From NCBI RefSeq assembly GCF_037893015.1, contig NC_133665.1, forward strand, positions 193,098,309 to 193,162,308: a DNA stretch of 64,000 bases, written 5' to 3'. This stretch comes from Macrotis lagotis (lineage: Eukaryota; Chordata; Mammalia; Peramelemorphia; Peramelidae). A program made the translations under genes and the position numbers. Of the stretch, positions 35,205 to 47,062 are shown piece by piece (position 1 is the stretch's first letter; each line of letters begins with the position of its first letter). A model generated the notes under the pieces. That model did not search any database. It was not told the origin of the DNA and saw only the letters and a list, made by a program, of their open reading frames with translations.

Positions 35205-36122
35205 TCATAACAACCCCTGAGGTATACAGAGTATTATTATCCCTACTACACAGGGAAACTGAGGAACAGGGAAGTTAGCATATTTCCCCATGTATAAGAC
35301 ACAAAAAATTTGGGGTCTAAAAACTGGGAGTGTCTTATCCAATGGTTGTAGATTTTTTGACTTGCATTTCCCACTTTTTCACACTTCTTGTCTTCACGCT
35401 CACATTTCACATTTGTTACCAGTATATTAGGCTACATTTGTCCACGTTCTGCCCAGAAATGGCTCAGAAAAGATTTTCATTCAATGCTGGATTCAAGTTC
35501 AAAGTGGTCCCGTTTGCCAAAGTGAATGACAATCCTGCTGCTGAACCTCAGATTAGTCCCTCTCCAACTGAAAACAATCCAAAACTGGCTCCGGGAAGAA
35601 GAAACCCAACTGAAAATGCCCCAGCAGAAGACCATGAGCAGCAAGGCAGCAAATGGCTTGAGTTTGAGAGGGAATTGAAGAGATGGATGGAAGAGCAAAG
35701 GGGCATTTTAATCCCTGTATCTATCTATCAAGATGGTTCAGCAGGAGGCCAGAAGAATTACTGATGCAAAAGAAGTGACTGATTTTCAAGGGGGGACACA
35801 ATGGGTGCTTCAGGTTCATGAAACGGAACAGACTAAGCATGCATCCACGCCCCAGCCTTGCCCAAAAGATCCCTGAAAGCTAGGAGCAGGAGGTCCTTGA
35901 ATTGCATGAGGAATAATACTTGAGTTCAATAACTTTATGGAATATGTTTTTTTCAAATTTTGGACCCAAAATTAAGATGCATCTTATACATGGGGAAATA
36001 TGGAAAATTACTTGCCTACAGTCGATCCAATAATCAAGAGGCATTTAAATAGTGTCAGAGTTGGACTTTGAACCTAAATCTCTTCAGTCCAGTGATCTTT
36101 CCACTTTACCATTAGACAAGTA
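35205..36122 (-). repeat. MIR split by a DNA transposon
   Basis: 35205-35280 (attattatccctactacaca, gggaaactgaggaacaggga) and 36001-36122 (ggaaaattacttgcctacag, ctttgaacctaaatctcttc, gatctttccactttaccatt) are the two halves of one antisense MIR. The pogo-type element lies exactly between them. Confidence 0.75.
35281..36000 (+). mobile_element. pogo/CENP-B-type DNA transposon remnant with intact terminal repeats
   Basis: The ends are tatttccccatgtataaga (35281) and its complement (to 36000), an almost perfect terminal inverted repeat. Its TA at each end fits the TA target duplication of Tc1/mariner-pogo elements. Inside, ATG 35459 starts MAQKRFSFNAGFKFKVVPFA, a helix-turn-helix of the brinker/CENP-B type. 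It is followed by a second DNA-binding part (SKWLEFERELKRWMEEQRG; then, after shifts in frame, RFMKRNRLSMHPRPSLAQKI). The open frame stops at 35764 and no DDE catalytic core is present, so this is an internally deleted, non-autonomous copy of about 720 bp. Family name (Kanga/Tc2-like or Tigger-like) not resolved. Confidence 0.85.
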
Positions 36123-36944
36123 AATCTGGCAACATGAATGCATTTTTTTGAATAAAGGTGTGATAGCATCTATAGAATAAATGTCAGATGGGCATAAGGG
36201 AAGAACAGAGCAAGGGACACAGGCCAAGAAAGATCAAGAGCTCCTTAGTTCTTGGGGTGATATGAGGGAGAAGGGGGGGATCCTTAGAAGGGTCCTAAAG
36301 GACAAGAATGAGTGAAGCTGCAGGGAGAGATGGATTCAGACAGACATTCAGAAAGGGGCCTGGGGCCATTTGGGAGGAGAACAGCTGAACAGTTAAGTTA
36401 GAGACCAGATGATTGCTCTCTAGAAGATTTTCTCCCCTTCTGACTCTTATTCTAAGTAGGGGATTTCATGGTTTCTAGCAGGGCATCTCATGGTTGTTGG
36501 AAGACTGGAGTGAGCTGCTATATAAGAAGCCCTTTCCACACTCCCAAGTTTTAGCTATATGTTAGTTAGGACCATTAGAGATTGAAGCTCACAATTTCCC
36601 AACCTGTTGTCTAAATGACTGTGGAGTTGTGTGAGGGTGGGTGTGGGGGTATGGGAGGTGCGTTGGCCTCTCTCTACAGATAGAGATGAAGCTTTCTGGG
36701 TGACTTCTCTGAGATGTCTCCAGTTAAGTTCAGGAGAGTCTCATCACCAGGATGATTACAGGGAGACACTGGAGGTGTTGCCTACCCAGACATGAAGGGG
36801 CGCTCCCAGAGAAGAACTAGCTGGAATATGAAGTCCACATTTTATATACAAACTGGTACTTGGGTGCTTGAACAGAGGAGATGGGTGATTGATGACACTT
36901 TCAAAGGTCCAGTGACAGTAGCTCAAATTAGTGGTCTCTAGGGA
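36123..36944. other. intergenic, nothing recognised
   Basis: Purine-rich in places; no exon or named repeat. Confidence 0.5.
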
Positions 36945-37075
36945 AAGGGCCCGCCACAGCCTGGCTCCTTCCTACCTCCCTTTACAGTCTCATTTCACAC
37001 TTCTTCTCAAGCACTTTATTCTAATGCCAAACTGGCCTACTTCCTCCCAGGTTTGCCATCTTCCTCCACCCCCAT
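36945..37075 (+). repeat. L2 fragment
   Basis: gccacagcctggctccttcc, tacctccctttacagtctca, ccaaactggcctacttcctc match the L2 3' region in order. Confidence 0.65.
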
Positions 37076-37359
37076 CCCCATCCCCACTCAAAAGAATGCA
37101 AATCTTCAAAGGGAATTCCTGGAGATCTAATGCCCACCCAAAGGAATTCATCTCTCTCTGGCTGGCAGTTTTCAGGTGGGTGGGAGAAATACTGCTAGCT
37201 GGTTTTAGCTCTCAGCCCCTTTGAGATCCCCCTGGTGAGTTGAGCAGGACTAGAGTTATTGGGGCAATTATTCTTCTTCTTACTGAGGAGTCAAAGAAAG
37301 AAGGAAAGAATTTGTTCTCATATTCCTCGTCCTGCCTCCTCGGCCTAATGGGCCCAAGG

Positions 37360-37360
<1 letters not shown>

Positions 37361-37430
<70 letters not shown>

Positions 37431-37579
37431 TCCCTCTCCCTCTCCCTCTCCCTCTCCCTCTCCCTCTCCCTCTCCCTCTCCCTCTCCCTCTCCCTCTCCC
37501 TCTCCCTCTCCCTCTCCCTCTCCCTCTCCCTCTCCCTCTCCCTCTCCCTCTCCCTCTCCCTCTCCCTCTCCCTCTCCCT
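37361..37579. repeat. (CT)n then (CCCTCT)n hexanucleotide array
   Basis: A CT run at about 37361-37425 is followed by about 26 uninterrupted hexamer units to 37579. The minus strand reads (AGAGGG)n, with GGG every six bases. Confidence 0.95.
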
Positions 37580-39179
37580 TGTTTACCTCATTCATTCCCA
37601 TGATTCAGGTCACTACCATTAGCCATACAATTCTCAAATCCACATGTAACCTCAATATTGGAGATGTTTATGACTAAAGGGCCTGAGGAAAAGCTTGGGA
37701 GATTTTCTCATATTCTTAGCCTAACACCCTAAACCAAGAAACTTGGGCACCATAATATTTGTTCCTCCCTACTCACAGAATACTGAGATTGATCCTCACC
37801 TCCTCCCCTGGCCCCAGCTGTAAGCACAAAATTCATCATATTGCAGGGAAAAGTTTATTACAAGGACATTGTAATGGATTCCTCCAACCAGGTCCTGGCT
37901 TGGCTTTGTAAGGAAATAAAGAGGCGGTCTCATTTTTCCATATATTGATCTTATGTACAGAAGCATGGGGTGCCCTCCCATACCGAGAGGTATGAGTGAC
38001 AGTCCCCACTCTATGGAGTACAAATACCCCACAGGATGCTGGTCCTGACTGGGTCTGGCTTGCGTCTGCCTCCAGGTATTGTCCCAATACACAAGGAAAT
38101 CCACAGGGTGTTCCAAAAATCTTAGGGCAGTCATGAACTTGAATAGCGCTGAGGCTTACGGAACATGCTCTCTCCAGTTATGGCATTGCTGCTAATGGAC
38201 GGTCCTGCTTATAGACTTGCCTAAAAGTCAAACATGAGTAAGGGTTTCTTGCATTCTGAAAAATTCAAGTAGAATCGGTGTTCACTCATGACCCTATGCC
38301 TCAGCTTTCATTGAAAGAGGGATGAATAAATACATGAAAGGAAAAAATAATTTTAAGCATATACTATGGGCTAATCTCTAGAGATGCAAGTCAAAAAGCA
38401 AGACGATCTATTCTCAATAATCTCACATTTTAAGAGAGGGAGACCACAGAGGGAGACTTTGAGAAAAGTCATAGCCAGCCTCTTCCATACCCCAGCTCTG
38501 CCTTCTTTGAATTGCCTTCTTTTTTTGATGTCATCTCCACCTTCCCAGGTCCTCAGGCTACGGACCTTGGAGACCTCCCTAAGTCTTTGCCTTTTGTACA
38601 AACATCTAATCATTGCAAGTCTTACTGATTCAGCTTCTTTTAAACCCCTTCAGTTCTCAGGAGTCATGGCCAAATCTCCCTCCCAGGCCAAGTTCTCATC
38701 ACCTTTCATCTTAATTAAGAAATAAATAGTTCTGATTCCTCTTAGGGCAGTGCGACTCACTTGGAGAACACCAGAGTTATCTGAGGAGCTTGGGATGGTA
38801 AACTGGAAACGGGGCTGTGTTTTCATCAATTCAAGTGTTGTTTATCACAAAGGTTGTCTTCTGTTCCAAGAAGGGGATTGTGGCTGTCTCTTCCTGGATG
38901 TCCCTGTTTTTAAATAATTGTGTTGTGCTTAGTTTTGCCTTGAAAACTGTTAATGGTGTTAATATTCTGTCTACAGTCCTTATCTTTGGGAAGAGACACT
39001 CCATTGGCGTTTCCTGCCTAATGATGACTCTTCCAGTAAGGACGTGTTCTCGATAAATTTGATCTCATGGATTTATTTCCTTAACAGATAGGATTTGTTT
39101 CCTTAACCCAGGACCAGAACAATTGTCTCATAATTTGTGTTCACATGTACCCAGCATATTGTGGCCAATATAATCATAC
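37580..39179. other. intergenic, nothing recognised
   Basis: 38340-38420 (agcatatactatgggctaat ... gcaagtcaaaaagcaagacg) resembles the unnamed old repeat seen elsewhere in the window. No gene found. Confidence 0.45.
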
Positions 39180-39420
39180 TGAAGACTGACCAAGCCCCCT
39201 CTCCTTCTCAAAGATGTCCCATAGTTCTCTATGGCTTCTAGGATAGACTCCAACCCCCCCCCCCAAGCAGAATGTTAAGGCTCTCCAAAGTTTGGTTCCA
39301 ATCAACTTTCCAGACTAATTTCACTTTATCCCCCCCTTCATGCCCTCCCTCACCCCACCAAGAATCCAGTCCTTTCTACCTTAGTCTCCCTCATTCATAT
39401 CCATCCTCCTATTTAGCAAT
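39180..39420 (+). repeat. L2 relic
   Basis: atagttctctatggcttcta followed by ggatagactccaa, ttaaggctctccaaagtttg and ccagactaatttcactttat follow L2. Confidence 0.6.
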
Positions 39421-39899
39421 AATCAGATACAGAGTAAAATTTCCATTTGTTTAATCTTTTCAAAAGATTAAATTATCGTTAAGGCAAGTTAATCAATCTT
39501 TAGCCACTCTGCCCTTTGCATGAATCATCCTGCTTCTCCACGCATCGAGACAACAAGCCTACTAGTTCACCCTATAGAGAATGCTTAGAGAAAGCTCCAC
39601 CAGGTACCTGGATAACTGCAGTCCTGGGGACGGAGGGGAGGACTAAGGAGCTTGGCCAGAGACAGTGTCGGAGACAGACTTTGAACCCACATCTTTTGAC
39701 TATCATTCTACCATGGACTTTCTGTCAGAATGTCTTCCTCCTGTTTCCTCTCTACTTCCAGTGCCCTGACAGTAACATTAGCCACGATGATAATGGATGC
39801 AACACATGGTGTAGTTGGGGGACTTATTAAATTACCCTCATTCTGTCTTTTGTGCTGTGTCCTTCTTTAAGCTTGAGGCAACCATCAGAGAGTAGATGG
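39421..39899. other. intergenic, nothing recognised
   Basis: Only a short MIR-like trace near 39665-39715 (gacagactttgaacccacat). Confidence 0.45.
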
Positions 39900-40070
39900 T
39901 GAAGAGACATGGAAAGTGGGTTCCAAGGGACACCTCTGACACTGGCAGCCTTTTGTGACCATAGGCCAGTTCCTTCCCTCTCTGGGCTTCCCATGCCTCA
40001 TCTGTCCAAGGAAGGGGTTGGACTACTCAGCTTTGAAGGTCCTTCCAACTCTGAATCCTACAAATTGCAT
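39900..40070 (+). repeat. MIR relic
   Basis: gaccataggccagttccttc, ctctgggcttcccatgcctc, atctgtccaaggaaggggtt and ggtccttccaactctgaatc fit the MIR 3' two-thirds. Confidence 0.65.
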
Positions 40071-40483
40071 TTGTACCCCCAGGCTTTTTTGTCAGAAGTC
40101 AGACCTGACTTTGTATTGATGATTTCCCAAAGCAGATCATTACACAGAACTGGGAAGGAAGAAAGTCAGAGCAGCTCATTGAAAGTCTAACACCCACAGG
40201 GAGTACCTGATTGATGAATTGCAACAGAAATAATAACCAGCAAAAAAGAGGTTTCCCCAGAGGGGACTCCACAGGACTTAACCCTTACATTTTAGCAACA
40301 AATCTGAGCTAGTGACTCAAAAGAGACTTAAAATGAATGGGACCTGCCACCAAGGAGGCAAATATTGGCTGATGGATGGAATGAATGAGTGAGCTTGGAA
40401 GCACATTTGAAACAGGAATGAAGCTGTATGTGCTTTGGGCACAAAGGGGGTCAGATCTTTTTCCCTTAAAGAAGATGATAAGA

Positions 40484-40636
40484 GGGGTGGCTAGGTGGCA
40501 CAGTGGATAGAGCACCTGTCCTGGAGTCAGGAGGACCTGAGTTCAAATCAGGCTTCAGACACTGAATCATTCCCTAGCTGTGTGGCCTTGGGCAAGCCAC
40601 TTAACCCCATTGCCTTGCAAAAAAAACCTAAAAAAA
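40484..40636 (+). mobile_element. tRNA-derived marsupial SINE (WSINE-type)
   Basis: ggggtggctaggtggcacag, gagttcaaatcaggcttcag, A-rich end. Flanked by atgataaga at 40475-40483 and 40637-40645. Confidence 0.92.
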
Positions 40637-42499
40637 ATGATAAGACCTTAATAGCTGGATTAGAGTTCATGCCAATTTAGCTATAAAAGATGCAGGTGTA
40701 TTAATGTATTGTTACTGTTGTTATTCCTCAATCATTTTCCAAACAAATTCTAGTCACCTTTGCTTCTCCTATTCAACTCTGGATCTAGTTCTCATCTATC
40801 TACAATGCCTTTCCAATAAAAACACACTAATGAAATAACTAAAGATTTCCTATTCTACTGTGTGTGTCACAGTCTAAACAAGAGGCCCTTTTATCCCCTT
40901 GAGGCTTTCATTTCTTTGTGAATTGTAGTACTGATCTCTTGAGTGACTGGGTGGGCCAGTGACATGGTCCCATAGAGTTTGGGGTCTCAATTCCATCAGT
41001 TCAGTGATATCCACAAACAGGAGCATCTGAAGGTCCTCACCCTACACAGACACTCCTTCCTTGACCTGAACTAGGGCCAGCCATTCTCCATGATCAAGAT
41101 AAACATCTCCTTGGTTCAGGTCCTTTGGAAAGTGACACACAAAGGATGACTGAATAAAGCCCTTCCTCTCTTCCTCCCTCTGGTTATCTTTACCATGGTC
41201 TCACTCCACAGTAATTGGAATATGTGCAGAGGAGACCTCAAGCTGGAGGGAAACCAGTAAGGCTGGGTCTTGCTTTGCCAAGTCAAATGGCTTACTGAAC
41301 TCTACCAGCAAGAAATTCAATGGAATTTGGTATACCCTACAGCTCTTAATCAAGAGTCTGTCTGTGAAGAAGGGATCTTCTATGGAACACTGATTCCAAA
41401 AGCCTCCCAGTTCATCTCTGGATATAGGCATTAGCTGGTTTAGGGAGATGAGAAATAGATTTGACTTTATGCCTTCCTGGTCACCTTTCTTGGGTGGCTA
41501 ATAATGCCATCTGTGATCTCTCCCATTATTTGGGAATCTTCCCCCTCTGTGAAATTCTTGATGTCCACAGATGATGATGATGATGATGAAGCTAGATAAA
41601 CAGATAGGTAGGTAAGTTTGTAGTTAGAGGTGCTCACCATATGCCAGGGATTCAAGAGCCAAGAACAAGAAAGTAAGACAGTCCCTACTCTCAAGGAGCT
41701 AACATGCTAATGTAGGGAGTGACAGAGAGAGTGGGGCACATTCCCCGGGGCATGGGAGTCTGTGTGAAAAAGCAGACCTGGGAGGGTGCAGCTGGGAAAA
41801 GAGTGAACAGCTTTCCCACTCAAGACAGATGCCCTGGAGTTTTCTCTCAAGAGCAGGTTGAATAGTAGAACAGAAAAATATGAATGAAAAGGAAGAATTC
41901 TTTCCTTCATTCTGTTTGCTTTCTCTTCTACTGGGAATAGTCTACAGAGTGACAAGGAAGAGAATTTAGGAACAACAGGTAATGGAGGCTGAAGAAGAAT
42001 GAGGTGAGGGAAAAGAACAAGCAATGAATTTGAGGTACCACGCTCAGGTCACCATTTACCGGTACACTGTAGCATGGAGCACAGGTGACTTCTGGGTCAA
42101 TGGCAATGGCATCTGAAAGATCACAGAAACAGGAGAAGGGTCATAGGACTAAAGAAGGGCAAATGGTGTCCCTTGGTTTCAAAAAAGAGGGAAGAAAATG
42201 GAATTTGCAACACTTCCGTCAGTAAGCTAGGCTGATTTCCTTATTAAAGGGTTACTTTGGTGAACTTCTAGGAAATGAAACAGTAATCACAAGAAACCCA
42301 GCATCTGCAAGGAGGGATTAGAGGACACCGAGTTCATTTGTGTTATGGATGGATGGCTATCTTTGTGTGTGACTAGTCTTTTGTTAACAGTAGAGACATA
42401 TGGACTAAGCAATAGTAAAGAGAGGTGTATTAAGGGCTAGTTGAATGGCCAGAGCCAAAGAATGGTGTGATGTCCGCTTGGCTATTTCTTAGTGAATTC
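40637..42499. other. intergenic, nothing firmly recognised
   Basis: 41620-41710 (ccatatgccagggattcaag ... ctctcaaggagctaacatgc) is a trace of the unnamed old repeat. A (GAT)n run lies at 41570-41590. No gene. Confidence 0.45.
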
Positions 42500-42932
42500 C
42501 CCAGGGATTTAGGTGTGTTGCCATCTATTCGATGGTTCAGATAGAGGCAGAGATGCCACACTCATTAAGTGTGAAGACAGCACAAAACGGTGAAAGATAA
42601 CTAACACACTGAATGACAGAGTCATCATTGAAAAATATTTTGACAGGCAAAATCACTGAACCAGATCAAATGAGGTGAAATCAAATAGGGTTGAATCTAA
42701 TGTCTTTCATGTACAAGATGGGGAAGGTGTGAGACGACATGAAAAGGATCTGAGAGCTTTAGTGGACTTAAGTAGGGGGTTATTACTGCCTGAGTCAAAA
42801 GTGGGGGGTTGTTTCCAGAAACATCAATGCAATCTTTGTTTGCAAAAAGAGACATGGCACATCGAGAGAGCTGTGTTCAGTTTGGGGCACCATGTTTTAG
42901 GAAGAACATTGATCAAATGAAGAATGAGTTCA
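42500..42932 (+). mobile_element. L3/CR1-type LINE relic
   Basis: actaacacactgaatgacag, catcattgaaaaatattttg, gacatgaaaaggatctgaga, gctttagtggacttaag, ctgtgttcagtttggggcac and atgttttaggaagaacattg are in the order of the CR1/L3 reverse-transcriptase C-terminus. The SINE at 42933 interrupts its end. Confidence 0.75.
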
Positions 42933-43094
42933 GAGGGGTGGCTAGAGGGTGCAGTGGACAGAGCACCGGCCTTGGAGTCAGGAGTACCAGAGTTCAAATC
43001 CAGCCTCAGACATTTAATAATTACCTAGCTGTGTGGCCTTGGGCAAGTCATTTAACCCAATTTGCCTTGCAAAATTCTAAAAAAATAAAAGAGA
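42933..43094 (+). mobile_element. tRNA-derived marsupial SINE (WSINE-type)
   Basis: Head aggggtggctagagggtgca, gagttcaaatcc, A-rich end. Flanked by gaagaatgagttca (42919-42932) and gaagaatgacttca (43095-43108), a duplication with one change. Confidence 0.92.
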
Positions 43095-43159
43095 GAAGAA
43101 TGACTTCATGAGAGTGTGCGAGGATCAGTTGAAAGGATGATGGCTGGACACATCAGGGA

Positions 43160-43325
43160 GGCTGTGATAGCATGGAAAGAGCTCTGTATTTGTCTTGAGG
43201 GGCTCTGGTACTAGCTATGTGACCTTGGACAAGTCACTTTCCCTGGCTCTCAGTTTCCTCAGCTGGGAAACACTGGGAATGGACTAAATGATCTTTAAAT
43301 AAGCTCCAAGTCTGAAGATAAGATA
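43160..43325 (+). repeat. MIR, nearly full length
   Basis: ctagctatgtgaccttggac, aagtcactttccctggctct, cagtttcctcagctgggaaa and aatgatctttaaataagctc give the MIR body and 3' part. Confidence 0.75.
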
Positions 43326-43772
43326 ATGATGAAGTATTCGTAGGACTCCCATATGGAAAAGGATTTGAGTTTCTCCTTCTTGGTCCCAGAGAAGACACAT
43401 AAGTGCATTCATGCACAGAGTGAAACTTCATTCCCCTCCTCTGAACCTCTGCCTCTAAAGAGACCCTTCGGTCCTGCCTTGCCCCCATCCTAACAGGTGG
43501 CAGTATACCCTGGACTATTCCAGGAAAGCCCAGACCATTATGCCTCACTTTACTCCTGACTCACTAGCTATCTCCTCCTGGCCAACCTCCTTGCTGCCAC
43601 CCTTTCCTTCCCCCTCATCATCCCACTTCAGTTTTGTAAGCATATACCAGAACAAAATTAACTATTCCATTGTTCCTAGATGAGCTGAGTCAGTCCACTT
43701 CCGGTGGTTCCACTCACCCATCACCACTCTATAAAGAATGGGTCCACCCCACCCCACCCCATTTTTAGCTTT

Positions 43773-44028
43773 GGGGCAGCTAGGTGTCACTTAAAGTGCA
43801 TAGAGAGCTAGACCTAAAGTCAGGAAGACTCACCTTCCTGAGTTCAAATTTGACCCCAAACATTATCTGTATGACCCTGGATAAGACATTTCACCCTGTT
43901 TGCCTCAGTTTCCTCATCTGTTAAATGAGCTGGAGAAAAAAATGGCAAACCACTCCAGTATCTTTGCCAACAAAGTCCAAATGGGGTCACAAAGAATCTA
44001 TCGTGGCTGAAATAAATGAATAACAAAA
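43773..44028 (+). mobile_element. MAR1-type marsupial SINE
   Basis: ggggcagctaggtgtcactt head, gagttcaaatttgacc, gcctcagtttcctcatctgt, ggcaaaccactccagtatct, aaatggggtcacaaagaatc, ggctgaaataaatgaataac. The long SINE type with CORE-like tail, nearly full length. Confidence 0.9.
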
Positions 44029-44264
44029 GCCGCTAATTGATTGATTTTCAATTTGATCATCTTAGGAGGAATCACATTAGAGGCATTTGAACTACTCACA
44101 CTAGAGGAGGAGAGTTAGGGACAAACAAGAGAGAGTCCACTAGACTCCTAGAGAGAGATGCCACCTGGTTCCAGGGCCTCGGACTCCTCCAGGTGAGGAA
44201 GAGTTGCAAGAGGCATGCCAAGAGCTCTCATGGGCCACACGTGAAGCTTTTAGGTTGTCCTTTC

Positions 44265-44530
44265 CTGACCGCCACTGTCATCCCTCCCATTAGACTGCAA
44301 GCTCTCAGAGGGCAGGTATCTTCAACACTCCATAAAGACCTGAGACTTCAAAAACACTACTTCATTCATTCCCAAGATGGAGGCAAAGCAAGAGTTCTCT
44401 TTGCCTACTAGATTATAAGCTCCCTGAGGACAGGCACTGTCTCTCTTTTTGCTTCTATTTCTATTCCTAATAACTGATTCTATTTCCTGGCGTACTAGAG
44501 GTGCATAATAAAAGCTTGCTGACTTTGATA
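44265..44530 (+). repeat. two adjacent L2 3' ends
   Basis: Two tail signatures in tandem: ttagactgcaagctctcaga with gggcaggtat at 44292, and gattataagctccctgagga with caggcactgtctc at 44410. The latter ends in ggtgcataataaaagcttgc. Confidence 0.7.
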
Positions 44531-44906
44531 TAGCAAGAGTCCAGGAGAACATAAAAGAGAATAATTTTCCAGATGTTGAATTTTCATGATTCCAGATCTC
44601 AGTAATACACTTTAACTTTCACAAAGCTCAAAAATATGGGGGAGGGGGGAAGGAGGAGGTTTGCTGGCTTTTGACAAAACCCTGTAGAATCTGAGCACTT
44701 CCTTCCATGGCCCTTCTATAGACTGATCTAACATTTATGCAATTCTCCCAACACAAGGAAGCTGAGATTAAATTCAAACCTAAACTCCTGGAAGATGCAG
44801 AGGAGTAGGCTTCAGGAGAAGCAGAATTCAAAGAACCAGAAAAGCTGGTGGGCAAAGTCTGACCAGGCAAAGGAGGAGACAGAGGGGACCTTTGAAAGTC
44901 AACAGC

Positions 44907-45071
44907 GGGGCAGCTAGGTGGCACAGTGGATAGAGCACTGGCCCTGGAGTCAGGAGGACCTGAGTTCAAATCTGGACTCATGCATTTAATAATTACCTAG
45001 CTGTGTAGCCTTGGGCAAGCCACTTAACCCCATTTGCCTTGTAAAAACCTAAAAAAACAAAAACTAAAACA
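44907..45071 (+). mobile_element. tRNA-derived marsupial SINE (WSINE-type)
   Basis: ggggcagctaggtggcacag head close to consensus; flanked by aaagtcaacagc at 44895-44906 and 45072-45083. Confidence 0.93.
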
Positions 45072-45083
45072 AAAGTCAACAGC

Positions 45084-45869
45084 AAGGAGAGGAATGGACA
45101 GAAACACAGAGACATCATTTCCTATCTATCACTTTAGACTTTGTATATAGGCCTGTTGGAGAGAGGGCAAGTGAGGGAAGCAGGAAGATTGGAGAAAAGT
45201 CCAGGATAGACCAAGTCAGGGGGAGATTCCCTATGAATGGTGAAGTCTGCAGCTGACAAGAGGTGCTGGCTGTCTCCAGCCTCAGGATGCTACAGAACCT
45301 CTCAAATGGGATTCACTGTCACTATAATGCAAGAACAATCAAGAGGATGGATCAGATCTCATGTATGATTGGAAGGACAACCCATGGAGTTTGTTCCTCA
45401 GTAGAGATCTTGGACAGACACAAAAGATGGACAATGAACTGGGCTTAGAATTGAACAGGATGAGGAAAGTTGCCTTTGGGGAAGGGTTTTCAAGGCCTCC
45501 AAGTTTCTTCCAGAGACAAAGGTCTATATTTTCACACCGTGTTTTTCTCATGGCCCAGTGACTAGTACATAATAAAAGATGAATCAACCCTTGGTGGTTG
45601 TATGGATACAGATGTGTCATGAAATAGCACAACCTGGTAAAAAATTTGAATGTGACCTAAAGCATGATAAAGTGGACTGGACAGATGCAGGGTGGCTAGA
45701 AACAGGCTGGAGCATGAAAGCATCAAACAGCCTCCTGACGAGAACCGCGGTGTCAACACAAAGATGTGTGGATGCAAAAAGAGGGATGACTGGGGTGCTC
45801 CAATGGCACCCAAGCATTGTCAAGAAACTGTGGGAAAGCTGCCAGCAAAGTGAAGAGGCTCCCTGTCAA
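45084..45869. other. intergenic, nothing recognised
   Basis: An open frame of 103 codons (45579-45890) runs into the L1 and resembles no family I know. No repeat named. Confidence 0.45.
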
Positions 45870-45924
45870 AAATGGATGGGGTTCAATTAATAAATAGTCA
45901 AAAGGTATGAATGAGTAGTTTTCA

Positions 45925-46016
45925 CCTTCACTAATTTGTGTATCATTCCTGCACAGGAGCCATGCTAATCTCACTATCGTTTCAATTTTCATATATGTGT
46001 TGCCAAAAAAGGACAT
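45925..46016 (-). pseudogene. U6 snRNA retropseudogene, tailless
   Basis: The minus strand reads ggcaacacatatatgaaaat, tgaaacgatagtgagattag, catggctcctgtgcaggaat, gatacacaaattagtgaagg, about 80% like U6 RNA over nearly its full length. It lacks the last dozen or so bases of U6 and any A tail. The 14 bases atgagtagttttca lie directly on both sides (45911-45924 and 46017-46030), so it is a LINE-driven insertion into the L1 above. No U6 promoter (no PSE and TATA at the right place), so it is not expected to be expressed. Confidence 0.9.
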
Positions 46017-46280
46017 ATGAGTAGTTTTCAGAAGAAATCAACACTATTTCTAGTCCCATGCAAAAATCCTCTTAATCACTATTGATTAGAGAAATGCAAA
46101 ATAATACAGCTCTGAGTTACCACCTCACAGCTATAAAGATTGACTGATATGATAGGAAAGGAAATGAAAAATGCTGGAGAGGATGTGGAAAAATAGAGAC
46201 TCTGGCACATTGTTGCTAGAGTTGTGAAATGATCCAACCATTCTTGGAACTATATATCCAAATGGCTATAAAAGCCGTCT

Positions 46281-46439
46281 GGGGGCAGCTAGGTGGTGCA
46301 GTGGATAGAGCACCGGCCCTGGAGTCAGGAGTATCTGAGTTCAAATTCGACCTCAGACACTTTATAATGACCTAGCTGTGTGGCCTTGGGCAAATCACTT
46401 AACCCCACTGCCTTGCAAAAATCTAAAAAAAAAAAAAAA
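46281..46439 (+). mobile_element. tRNA-derived marsupial SINE (WSINE-type)
   Basis: gggggcagctaggtggtgca to a 14-15 base A run. Splits the L1 between ctataaaa and actgtgcctgccctttgagc, same orientation as the L1. Confidence 0.92.
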
Positions 46440-47062
46440 CTGTGCCTGCCCTTTGAGCTAGCAATACCACTGTTAGGTTCATATTGTAAAGAGGGCAAGG
46501 AAAAGGGGAAAGGTCCTACACTTACAAAAATATTTATAGCAGCTCTTTGTGTGATGGCAAAAAAAATGGGAAACTGAAAGGATATTCCTCAATTGGGGAA
46601 TGGTTGAACAAGTTGTGATATATGCTTGTGATGAATGCTATAAGGCTATGAGAAATGATAAGCGAGATGCTTGCAGAAAAACCTCAGAAGACTTATATGA
46701 AATGTTGTAAAGTGAAGTGAGCCACTGTATATGGTAACCACAATATTGTTAGTATTACCAAGTGGGAAAGATTTAGCTACTCTGGAAAATACAATGATCC
46801 CAGCCCATTCCAAAGGATCTGTGAGAGAGAATGCCATCCTCTTCCAGAGAAGAGGTGGATTCTGAATTGGAACATACTTTTTAAACTTTATTTTTTTATT
46901 TGTGTGTATATGTTTTCTTTTGCAACGTGACTAATACAAAAATTTATTTTGCATAACCTCACATATATAATTGATATCAAATTGTTTTCTTCTTAAGGGA
47001 CAAGGAAGGGGCAAAAGGAAGGAAGAAAATTTGGAACTCAAAATTTTTAAATGTGAATGTTA

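Noticed and set aside
37212-37677. Repetitive Glu-Gly and Ser-Pro frames
   Set aside because: Direct readings of the (CCCTCT)n array, not genes.
45579-45890. 103-codon frame upstream of the L1
   Set aside because: No family resemblance and it runs into L1 sequence.
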